Assembly (NCBI GenBank): GCA_900770275.1
Contig: CAAGJS010000009.1
Coordinates: 1 to 5,211 of the forward strand
DNA: 5,211 bases
Source of the DNA: Erysipelotrichaceae bacterium
GTDB lineage: Bacteria; Bacillota_I; Bacilli_A; Erysipelotrichales; Erysipelotrichaceae
Direction: 5' to 3'
Below are positions 1 through 5,211 of the stretch, one piece after another. Below the pieces are notes generated by a model, which saw only the letters and a program-made list of their open reading frames with translations, searched no databases and was not told the origin of the DNA. Each line of letters opens with the position of its first letter. Position 1 is the stretch's first letter. The position numbers and the translations under genes were made by a program.

Positions 1-11
1 AATGGAGCAGT

Positions 12-258
12 ACGTCTGCTGATAGGGACCATGGTGGTCCAGACACAGCATTGCTGCAGAGTAATGTGACGGGAAGAAATGAGGACGGTATGTGCCGGAC
101 AAGTATTCCCTGGAATCATGCTGGATGTACAATTTATCTCCAATTCGGTTTCAGATGTGGTTCTGCAGTATGAACTGTGTACGCGCGGACACAAAATCCT
201 GGAATTGTTAGCAGACGTTGAAGTAAAGGAACCTGCAGAAGAGATGCGGGTTCCTTTT
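12..258 (+). ncRNA. Candidate structured RNA or long leader, unnamed, ending in a terminator
   Basis: No convincing protein gene lies here, but the sequence can fold on itself. Bases 12-25 pair with 205-218: nine consecutive Watson-Crick pairs (12-20 with 210-218) followed by five more, three of them G-U. Inside, CTGCAG at 54-59 pairs with CTGCAG at 163-168 and extends to roughly 52-62/160-170. Smaller hairpins are GGACC 26-30/GGTCC 36-40, TGTGT 176-180/ACACA 189-193 and GGGAA 71-75/TTCCC 106-110. The whole is followed within 7 nt by a terminator hairpin at 225-257. A closing helix, an open middle with a small 3'-side hairpin and a total near 200 nt resemble the general plan of 6S RNA, but I recognise no diagnostic 6S or riboswitch sequence, so this is only an analogy. 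It could also be an untranslated leader of the operon, or chance pairing. The 5' end may lie outside the window. Confidence 0.33.
225..258 (+). terminator. Intrinsic terminator hairpin upstream of the operon
   Basis: A 13-bp perfect stem pairs 225-237 with 245-257 (twelve Watson-Crick pairs plus one T-G wobble at 234/248) around the 7-nt loop 238-244. It is followed by a short T-run (255-258, then AT). The stem is strong but the U-tract is short, so termination may be partial. It would separate transcription of whatever lies upstream from the hydrogenase operon, whose apparent promoter starts about 25 nt downstream. The 5' arm contains a third copy of TGCAGA (also at 55-60), so alternative pairing with the upstream region, as in an attenuator, is conceivable. 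Confidence 0.6.
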
Positions 259-280
259 ATAATGAAGTGATCCGCTCAGA

Positions 281-298
281 ATGCTATAATTTTAACAA
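281..298 (+). promoter_or_regulatory. Candidate Rex operator overlapping the -10 box
   Basis: The 18-bp stretch can be aligned with the Rex operator pattern reported for Clostridia, TTGTTAA-N4-TTAACAA. The right half (292-298) matches 7 of 7, the spacer (288-291) is AATT, and the left half (281-287, ATGCTAT) matches 4 of 7, giving 11 of 14 informative positions. It covers the -10 hexamer, where binding would block RNA polymerase. Rex is a repressor released by high NADH/NAD+ and is known to control fermentation and hydrogenase genes in Firmicutes, so the target is biologically sensible. The left half is imperfect, and part of its match is shared with the promoter itself, so this remains a proposal. 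Confidence 0.4.
282..290 (+). promoter_or_regulatory. Extended -10 promoter (TGCTATAAT)
   Basis: TATAAT at 285-290 matches the sigma-A -10 consensus exactly and is preceded by TG at 282-283, the extended -10 element. No good TTGACA-like -35 is seen at the expected position (about 262-267 reads ATGAAG), which extended -10 promoters tolerate. A start around 296-298 would leave a leader of only about 15 nt before the Shine-Dalgarno and ATG at 313. A second TATAAT at 258-263 overlaps the terminator tail and lacks both a -35 and the TG extension, so I favour the downstream box. Confidence 0.6.
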
Positions 299-301
299 AC
301 T

Positions 302-308
302 GGAGGAG
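302..308 (+). promoter_or_regulatory. Ribosome-binding site of the DJ-1-family gene (GGAGGAG)
   Basis: GGAGGAG lies 4 nt before the ATG at 313 (about 6 nt from the GGAGG core) and is close to perfectly complementary to the 16S rRNA 3' end. It fixes the start codon and suggests efficient translation of the first gene. Confidence 0.8.
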
Positions 309-312
309 TGAT

Positions 313-882
313 ATGCGCTGTGCAATTGTTCTGGCAACTGGCTTTGAGGACTGTGAAGCCATGATTACCATTGATATTCTGCGGCGGGCCAAGGTTTCCG
401 TTGATCTTGTGGCGGAAGGTGGGAGCCTCGAGGTGCTTACGTCTCATGGCGTGAAGCTGCTGGCAGAGAAGCTTCTGAAGGATACGGATCTGTCGTCGTA
501 CGATGTGCTGATTCTTCCGGGAGGAAAGCTGGGTACACAGAATCTGGAAGCCAATGAAACAGTCAAGTCTGCTGTGACGAAGCAGGTGGAGAGCGGGAAA
601 CTGATGTGCGCGATCTGCGCGGCGCCTTCGATTCTCGGTCATCTTGGGCTGTTGAAGGGGAAGAGGTATACGTGTTTCCCTGGCTTTGATGATGAAAGCT
701 ATGGCGGCAGCTATCAGATGGAACTGGCGGTACAGGATGGCAACATCATTACGGGCCGCGGCATGGGTGCGACGATTGAGTTTGCGCGCATGATCGTGAA
801 GAACATTGCGCCGGATGCGCTGGATCATGTGGATTACGGTATTCAGTATGAGCATCGCTTCCGTGATCTGAAGCAGAATTGA
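313..882 (+). CDS. DJ-1/PfpI-family protein (YajL/ThiJ-like), 189 aa
   Basis: A full-length DJ-1 superfamily protein of the short, single-domain type (human DJ-1 is also 189 aa). Visible hallmarks are the N-terminal strand followed by GFEDCEA with the conserved glutamate E15, the LPGG turn at 68-71, the nucleophile elbow AICAAP with the reactive cysteine C102, and a GRGMGATIEFA segment near 148-158 matching the SRGPGTSFEFA region of DJ-1. The E15/C102 pair corresponds to Glu18/Cys106 of DJ-1. The family includes redox-sensing, glyoxalase/deglycase-like and chaperone members, so the reaction cannot be assigned from sequence. It is expected to be cytosolic; no signal peptide or membrane segment is seen. 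The start is set by the GGAGGAG site. Only 33 nt without an obvious terminator or promoter separate it from the hydrogenase gene, so it is probably the first gene of the same transcript. A role in protecting an oxygen-sensitive pathway is a guess. Confidence 0.9.
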   Translation: MRCAIVLATGFEDCEAMITIDILRRAKVSVDLVAEGGSLEVLTSHGVKLLAEKLLKDTDLSSYDVLILPGGKLGTQNLEANETVKSAVTKQVESGKLMCAICAAPSILGHLGLLKGKRYTCFPGFDDESYGGSYQMELAVQDGNIITGRGMGATIEFARMIVKNIAPDALDHVDYGIQYEHRFRDLKQN

Positions 883-915
883 GACGGGATTGTATTCGAA
901 GGGGAGATAAGACGG

Positions 916-2406
916 ATGGCTAACATGTTTACAAATACGGCCAGAATGTTCAAGTTCGACGTTCTGGTCGCCTATGCGAAGCAGGCATTTGAAGAGGGAA
1001 AGATTGATGAGGCGAAGATCAATGCCTATGCTTATGACCTGGTTTCGCTGGATTCGCCGCGTGTACGGTGCTGCGTATACAAGGAGAGAGAGATTCTTCG
1101 TCAGCGCGTAAGACTGGCGGGCGGAAAGATGGCAAGCGATACGGCGCCATACAATCCGCGTCAGATCGTTCAGGTCATTGATGCGGCATGCGACGGCTGC
1201 ACGATCTACAAAATCCGGGTGACGGATAACTGCCGCAACTGCATGGCGAAGAGCTGCGTGGCGGCGTGCCATTTTGATGCGATGCATATTGGTCTGCAGC
1301 GCAGTGAAATCGACTATTCCAAGTGCAAGGAGTGCGGTGCCTGCGTCAAAGCGTGCCCATACAATGCCATTGTCATGACGGAGCGGCCGTGCTATGCGCA
1401 CTGCCCAGTGAATGCGATTTCGTGGGATTCGCATCATCTTGCTCAGATCGATGAGAAAAAGTGCATCAATTGCGGCGCGTGTGAGTCGGCGTGCCCGTTC
1501 GGTGCGATTGAGGATATTTCGTGGGTCGTTCCGGTGGCGCAGCTGCTGCAGATGCATACGCCGTGCTATGCGATTGTGGCGCCTTCGATTCAGGGTCAGT
1601 TTGATAATGCGTCGCTGCCGCAGATTCTGCATTCGGTTGAGATGCTTGGCTTTGAGAAGTGCTTCGAGGTTGCGGCTGGTGCGGATGCGGTTGCGGATCA
1701 TGAATATGAGGAGCTGAAGGAACATCACGATGCGGGCATTCCGATTACGACGTCGTGCTGCCCGGGCTTCGTCAATATGATGAAGATCCATTTCCCTGAT
1801 GTTTACATGAAGAATACGTCGACGACGATGTCGCCGATGGCGGCGCTGGCCTATAAGCTGAAGAAGGATCATCCGGATCATGGCATCGTGTTCATCGGAC
1901 CATGCCTGGCCAAGAAGCAGGAAGGCATGGAGGAAGTGACGCCGGTTGACTATGTTCTGACCTTTGAGGAGCTGGCGGCGATGCTGGTTGCGAAGCACAT
2001 TCATCCGTCCGATGTTCACGGGGACTTTGAAGATATTCCTTCCAACTACGGACGCAACTTCTCGCATTCCGGCGGCGTTGCGGCAGCGGTAATGCAGGCG
2101 GCCAAGGAACATGGTGATACGACGCCTTACAAGGTGGTAGCGGCCAATGGTGGCAAGGTATGCAAGACGCAGCTGACGCTGATGAAGTTCGGCAAGTTCC
2201 AGGGTGACATCCTGGAAGGCATGTGCTGCGAGGGCGGCTGCGTTGGCGGTCCGGCATGCATTGTGGATGCGCCGGTTGCCCAGGGCCGTATGGTGAAGGA
2301 AAACATTACCAACAAGGATACGACGATCGAGGAATCTCTGGATCACTATTCATTCCATTCCTATGACATTACGGTAGATAAGACAGGGAAGAACCCGAAG
2401 GAGTGA
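916..2406 (+). CDS. [FeFe]-hydrogenase, group B type, monomeric with multiple Fe-S clusters, 496 aa
   Basis: Catalyses reversible 2H+ + 2e- to H2, probably exchanging electrons with ferredoxin in the cytosol. The N-terminal region has the RCCVYKERE segment (C52, C53) and C92-x2-C95. Next come cysteines C106, C109, C114, C118; a canonical C137-x2-C140-x2-C143-x3-C147-P; a half motif C159-x3-C163-P; and C183, C186, C189, C193-P, enough for several [4Fe-4S] clusters. The H-cluster domain follows: L1 TSCCPGF with proton-relay C281 and ligand C282; L2 GPCLAKKQE with ligand C330 and K333; L3 EGMCCEGGC with ligands C438 and C442. This layout, and the phrases VAPSIQGQF and GADAVA, match the group B (B1/B3, TIGR04105-like) hydrogenases rather than the CpI type. 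L2 has Gly (G328) where CpI has Met353. GGGGAGA at 901-907 gives the start. The stop lies 3 nt before the next gene. HydE/F/G maturation must come from elsewhere. The family call is firm; the physiological direction is unknown. Confidence 0.95.
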   Translation: MANMFTNTARMFKFDVLVAYAKQAFEEGKIDEAKINAYAYDLVSLDSPRVRCCVYKEREILRQRVRLAGGKMASDTAPYNPRQIVQVIDAACDGCTIYKIRVTDNCRNCMAKSCVAACHFDAMHIGLQRSEIDYSKCKECGACVKACPYNAIVMTERPCYAHCPVNAISWDSHHLAQIDEKKCINCGACESACPFGAIEDISWVVPVAQLLQMHTPCYAIVAPSIQGQFDNASLPQILHSVEMLGFEKCFEVAAGADAVADHEYEELKEHHDAGIPITTSCCPGFVNMMKIHFPDVYMKNTSTTMSPMAALAYKLKKDHPDHGIVFIGPCLAKKQEGMEEVTPVDYVLTFEELAAMLVAKHIHPSDVHGDFEDIPSNYGRNFSHSGGVAAAVMQAAKEHGDTTPYKVVAANGGKVCKTQLTLMKFGKFQGDILEGMCCEGGCVGGPACIVDAPVAQGRMVKENITNKDTTIEESLDHYSFHSYDITVDKTGKNPKE

Positions 2407-2409
2407 GCC

Positions 2410-2664
2410 ATGATCAATGTTGAAATCTGTATTGGCAGCGCCTGCTATGTGAAGGGCAGCAGCCGTATTGTTGAAATCATGAAGCAGATGGTCGCGGACC
2501 ATCACTGGGAAGATAAGGTTTCCCTGAAAGGTGCCTTCTGCATGAAGGCATGTCAGGCCGGCATGGGGCTGGGCGTACGGATCAATGGCGAGCTGCTGGA
2601 TGGCGTGACGCTGGAAAATGCGCGTTCACTTGTAGAAGCTAAAGTTCAGGAACTGATGGTATGA
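2410..2664 (+). CDS. Thioredoxin-like [2Fe-2S] ferredoxin (NuoE/HydC-like small subunit), 84 aa
   Basis: A small protein of the thioredoxin-like [2Fe-2S] ferredoxin fold, as in the C-terminal half of NuoE and the small subunits of multimeric [FeFe]-hydrogenases. The four cluster ligands are visible as C7-x4-C12 and C44-x3-C48, in the contexts CIGSAC and FCMKACQAG; MINVEICIGSAC is the expected first beta strand and loop. At 84 residues it has only the cluster domain and lacks the N-terminal helical bundle of full NuoE. Its ribosome-binding site, AAGGAG, lies within the end of the hydrogenase gene, 3 nt separate the two genes, and its stop overlaps the next start (ATGA at 2661-2664), so it is made together with both hydrogenases. 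It probably shuttles electrons to or between them. No flavin/NADH-binding HydB-type subunit is in the window, so an NAD(P)H link is not shown. Confidence 0.9.
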   Translation: MINVEICIGSACYVKGSSRIVEIMKQMVADHHWEDKVSLKGAFCMKACQAGMGLGVRINGELLDGVTLENARSLVEAKVQELMV

Positions 2665-4352
2665 CGTACTCTCATTGGATCCTGCTCCAGGAGGCTTCGT
2701 GCCATAACTGCATGCGCTGTGTCAGAGCCTGTCCGACCAATGCGATGACGTATGTGCACCATCAGCCGGAAATTCTGGAAGAGGAGTGCATTCTGTGCGG
2801 ACGGTGCTATGCCGTATGTCCCCATGATGCCAAGGCAGTCATTTCCCAGATGGATCAGGTGAAGCGCTGGCTCGATGAGAAACAGGAAGTGATCCTGTCC
2901 CTGGCACCGAGCTTTGCGGCGATCTGGCCCAATCTCGATGCGCTGGAAGATCTGCTGCGCGGACGCGGTTTTTCCTATGTTGAGGAAACAGCGGTCGGGG
3001 CGGCAATGGTTTCCCAGGCCTTTGCGCAGCTCGCCGAGCAGGGAACAATGGAAAATATCATTACAACCTGCTGCCCGGCGATCAATACACTGATTGAGAA
3101 AGAGTACGGGGAGCTGACGAAATATATGGCGCCTGTCGCTTCGCCTTTGATCGTGCACGGACGTGCCCTCAAAAAGGCGCATCCACAGGCGAAGGTGGTG
3201 TTTTTGAGCCCGTGCATTGCGAAGTATAAGGAGATTCAGGATCCGCGCTTTGTGGGTGCTGTTGATGCGTGCATTGGGATGGAGGAACTGATTGACTGGA
3301 TTGCGTCTTCCCATCTGCCGCAGGAAGAGGAGGCGTGGCATTCGTTTACCAATGCGATTGCGCGTCTTTATCCGACGCCTGGCGGCATCCTTTCGACGCT
3401 GCCGCAGAATACGAAGTACAACTACGTGAACGTGGATGGTACGGAGAATGTGAAGAAGCTGCTGGATGCGATGAAGGAAGGCAGTCTGAAGGGATACTTC
3501 GTGGAAGTCAATGCCTGTGCGGGTTCGTGCTTTGGTGGTCCGCTTCTGCAGCATCTGAAACATAATGAGTGGCTTGGTCAGGCGCGGATTCGCAAGAACG
3601 TCGACATTGCCAGGAAGATTCAGCCGGCGTCGGCGGACGTGGATGTTTCGGCGCATTGGAAGCCGGAGTTTGTGTGGCATCCTTCGTTTACGGAGGAAGA
3701 GATTCAGGCGGAGCTGATTGCGGAAGGAAAGACGTCGCCGAAGAAGATTCATGACTGCGGTGCGTGCGGCTATGCGACGTGTCGTCTGAAGGCGATTGCG
3801 GTGCTGGAGGGGCGGGCTGATCCGGCGATCTGTCTGCCGATGGCTTTGGAGCAGGCACGTTCGCTTTCCAGTGTGATCATTGATAATACACCGAATGGGA
3901 TCATCGTTCTGGACAGGGATGGGCTGGTGCAGGAGATGAATCCTTCGGCGCGCCAGATGCTCAGTCTTTCGATGGTGAATCCGACCGGGATGCCGGTGGC
4001 TGCCATTCTGCCGGATGATGCGCTGCTGAGGCTGGTGGCGATGACGAAGCCGGGGCAGACGGAAAATATGCGGGTCGAATATCCGCAGTATAAGAAGGTC
4101 ATTGATCATGCGATCGTGAAGCTGGACGAGCCGGCCTATACGGTCATCATTCTGATGGATCGTACCGGTGAAGAAAATCAGGCGCGTCAGCTTCAGGCGA
4201 TGCGTGAGCGGACGCTGAAGATTACGGACTCGGTCATTGAGGAACAGATGCGTACGGTACAGGAGATCGCTTCGCTGCTGGGAGAGACGACGGCACATTC
4301 CAAAGTCGCTCTGACGCAGCTGAAGGAAGCGATTGATAAGAAGGGCTCATGA
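2661..4352 (+). CDS. Sensory-type [FeFe]-hydrogenase with PAS domain (HydS-like, group C), 563 aa
   Basis: A modular redox protein. Residues 14-53 are a two-[4Fe-4S] ferredoxin domain (C14, C17, C20, C24-P; C43, C46, C49, C53-P). About 75-320 is an H-cluster domain with L1 TTCCPA (C137, C138), L2 SPCIAK (C185) and L3 VNACAGSC (C286, C290). About 362-393 is a further [4Fe-4S] domain of the PF04060 type (C366-x2-C369-GY-x2-C374, then C391). About 402-500 is a PAS domain (IIDNTPNGIIVLDRDG), followed by a charged helical tail to 563 that could be a coiled coil. This order is typical of group C sensory hydrogenases, thought to report H2 or redox state instead of producing H2 in bulk. Both L2 and L3 methionines that touch the cluster in CpI are replaced (S183, N284), while the proton-relay cysteine C137 is kept. 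The gene overlaps its neighbours by ATGA at both ends, tying it to the [2Fe-2S] protein and the phosphatase. The sensory role is inferred from the architecture. Confidence 0.92.
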   Translation: MTYSHWILLQEASCHNCMRCVRACPTNAMTYVHHQPEILEEECILCGRCYAVCPHDAKAVISQMDQVKRWLDEKQEVILSLAPSFAAIWPNLDALEDLLRGRGFSYVEETAVGAAMVSQAFAQLAEQGTMENIITTCCPAINTLIEKEYGELTKYMAPVASPLIVHGRALKKAHPQAKVVFLSPCIAKYKEIQDPRFVGAVDACIGMEELIDWIASSHLPQEEEAWHSFTNAIARLYPTPGGILSTLPQNTKYNYVNVDGTENVKKLLDAMKEGSLKGYFVEVNACAGSCFGGPLLQHLKHNEWLGQARIRKNVDIARKIQPASADVDVSAHWKPEFVWHPSFTEEEIQAELIAEGKTSPKKIHDCGACGYATCRLKAIAVLEGRADPAICLPMALEQARSLSSVIIDNTPNGIIVLDRDGLVQEMNPSARQMLSLSMVNPTGMPVAAILPDDALLRLVAMTKPGQTENMRVEYPQYKKVIDHAIVKLDEPAYTVIILMDRTGEENQARQLQAMRERTLKITDSVIEEQMRTVQEIASLLGETTAHSKVALTQLKEAIDKKGS

Positions 4353-5211
4353 GCGAGAATCAGCTGTTTGTGGATACGTACTGGCGTTCGCTGAACAAGA
4401 TGGGCGAAGAACTGTGCGGGGACCGTGTACAGGTGCGCCGCAGCGATGACTGTGTGGTGCTGGTATTGGCGGATGGGCTTGGCTCAGGGGTCAAGGCCAA
4501 CATACTTTCGACACTGACGTCGACCATCATTGCGGAGATGATCGTGCAGGGAATGTCGCTGACGGAGTCGGTGGATACGATCATTAAGACGCTGCCGGTG
4601 TGTAAGGAGCGGGGCATCGCCTACAGTACGTTTACGATTCTTCAGATCTACGCTGATGGGCGTGCGTTCATTGCGGAGTTCGACAATCCGGCCGTTGTAT
4701 GTATGCATGATGGGCGGGTGTTTCATCCGGATCGTCTGGAGCGTGATATGCAGGGACGGCGGGTCTTTCTTTCGGCGCTGGATGCGGTGGAAGGGGATCG
4801 GTTCGTTGCCTTTTCGGATGGCGTTCTGCATGCGGGCGTCGGGATGATGCTCAACTTCGGCTGGGATCAGAAGGATGTGGAAAAGTTCCTTGAGGAACAT
4901 GTGCGTCCAACAGACCCTCCGGAGGAGATCAGCCGGATCTTACTGGCGAATGTGAACTATCTCTATGAGGGTAAGCCGCAGGATGACAGTACGGTTGCCT
5001 GCCTCAACGTGGAGGCGGCGCTTGAAACGCGGGTCATGGTTGGTCCGCCGCTGGATAAAGAGGAGGATGCCTTAGTCGTCAATCGCCTGATGGCGGCGAC
5101 GGGTAAGAAGATCTGCTGCGGTGGGACGACGTCGGAGATCGTTGCGCGTCAGCTTCATACGGAGGTGAAGACGGATCCGATGGATCTCTTGAATCTGGAT
5201 GCCCATGTGCC
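4349..5211 (+). CDS. SpoIIE/PP2C-family serine/threonine phosphatase with C-terminal extension, partial
   Basis: The first 287 codons are present; the gene runs off the window. Residues about 10-222 form a SpoIIE-type PPM phosphatase core: D33/D34 before the strand, LADGLGSG with D42, YSTFTIL near 92-98, FSDGV with D156 and QDDSTVACL with D212/D213. These aspartates are where the family binds its two catalytic Mn2+ or Mg2+ ions, so it should be active against phospho-Ser/Thr proteins. No transmembrane or sensor domain precedes the core, unlike SpoIIE itself, so input must come from a partner. The overlapping start (ATGA, 4349-4352) after the PAS-containing hydrogenase makes that protein the obvious candidate. 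After the core is an extension (about 229 onward) with VGPPLDKEED, LMAATGKKICCGGTTSEIVAR and further sequence that I cannot name. The substrate, perhaps an anti-sigma antagonist or other phosphoprotein, is not visible here. Confidence 0.9.
   Translation, partial: MSENQLFVDTYWRSLNKMGEELCGDRVQVRRSDDCVVLVLADGLGSGVKANILSTLTSTIIAEMIVQGMSLTESVDTIIKTLPVCKERGIAYSTFTILQIYADGRAFIAEFDNPAVVCMHDGRVFHPDRLERDMQGRRVFLSALDAVEGDRFVAFSDGVLHAGVGMMLNFGWDQKDVEKFLEEHVRPTDPPEEISRILLANVNYLYEGKPQDDSTVACLNVEAALETRVMVGPPLDKEEDALVVNRLMAATGKKICCGGTTSEIVARQLHTEVKTDPMDLLNLDAHV

Noticed and set aside
1..69. Open frame from the window edge to the TGA at 67-69, possibly the tail of an upstream gene
   Set aside because: Only 22 codons are visible, with no recognisable sequence, and the stretch overlaps the proposed 5' arm of the long-range helix. 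Too little to call.
1..258. T-box or other named riboswitch
   Set aside because: GGTGG at 33-37 and AGTA at 9-12 recall T-box stem I, but the invariant T-box sequence (AGGGTGGNACCGCG-like) is absent before the terminator. I also found no FMN, SAM, TPP, cobalamin or c-di-GMP signature.
79..270. Small plus-strand open frame of 63 codons before the operon
   Set aside because: It has only a weak Shine-Dalgarno (GGGAAG), no recognisable motif, and its last codons run through the terminator hairpin and a TATAAT sequence. The same bases are better explained as structured RNA plus terminator. It could still be a small or decayed gene.
883..915. Separate promoter or terminator between the DJ-1 and hydrogenase genes
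   Set aside because: TTGAGA at 879-884 has no -10 box at the right distance. The gap contains only the TTCGAA palindrome and the ribosome-binding site, so co-transcription is simpler.
292..2346. Minus-strand open frame of 684 codons opposite the DJ-1 and hydrogenase genes
   Set aside because: The translation is very rich in Arg, His and Leu with no domain, and it overlaps two unmistakable genes. It is a by-product of codon bias that avoids TTA, CTA and TCA in this register.
2646..4298. Minus-strand open frame of 550 codons opposite the sensory hydrogenase
   Set aside because: Same artefact: Arg/His-rich low-information translation opposite a clear gene, with no ribosome-binding site or family match.
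4484..4900. Minus-strand open frame of 138 codons opposite the phosphatase gene
   Set aside because: It lies wholly opposite a phosphatase core with all metal-binding motifs in place, and the translation shows no motif.
1..5211. CRISPR arrays, tRNA or rRNA genes, insertion sequences, att sites
   Set aside because: No regularly spaced repeats, tRNA-like cloverleaf, transposase or integrase, or terminal inverted repeats were seen on either strand.

Overview
The window carries one compact, plus-strand hydrogen-metabolism operon from an anaerobic, fermentative bacterium. The base composition (about half GC), strong GGAGG-type ribosome-binding sites, a short-U intrinsic terminator and the protein families present point to a Firmicute. 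An Erysipelotrichia- or Clostridia-like gut anaerobe is my best guess; no rRNA or taxonomic marker is present to fix this.

Layout. Bases 1-258 hold no convincing gene. Instead they show a long-range RNA-like fold (a 14-bp helix joining 12-25 to 205-218, with nested hairpins inside) followed by a 13-bp intrinsic-terminator hairpin. Bases 259-312 hold the operon control region: an extended -10 box overlapped by a candidate Rex (NADH/NAD+ sensor) operator, then a strong Shine-Dalgarno sequence. Five genes follow, all on the plus strand: a DJ-1/PfpI-family protein (313-882); a monomeric multi-cluster [FeFe]-hydrogenase of group B type (916-2406); a small thioredoxin-like [2Fe-2S] ferredoxin (2410-2664); a PAS-containing sensory-type (group C, HydS-like) [FeFe]-hydrogenase (2661-4352); and a SpoIIE/PP2C-family serine/threonine phosphatase (4349 to the window edge, incomplete at its C-terminus).

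The last four genes are almost fused: a 3-nt gap, then two ATGA stop/start overlaps, implying translational coupling and roughly matched synthesis. My reading is that the group B enzyme is the catalytic hydrogenase that disposes of or takes up electrons as H2. The [2Fe-2S] protein would be a small electron carrier. The sensory hydrogenase would read H2 or redox state through its own H-cluster and pass the state through its ferredoxin-like and PAS domains and C-terminal helix to the phosphatase. The phosphatase would then act on an unknown phosphoprotein. The catalytic and sensory assignments rest on clear motifs. The signal path, the phosphatase substrate and the function of the DJ-1 protein are inference. 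Maturases (HydE, HydF, HydG), a partner kinase and a flavin diaphorase subunit are not in the window.
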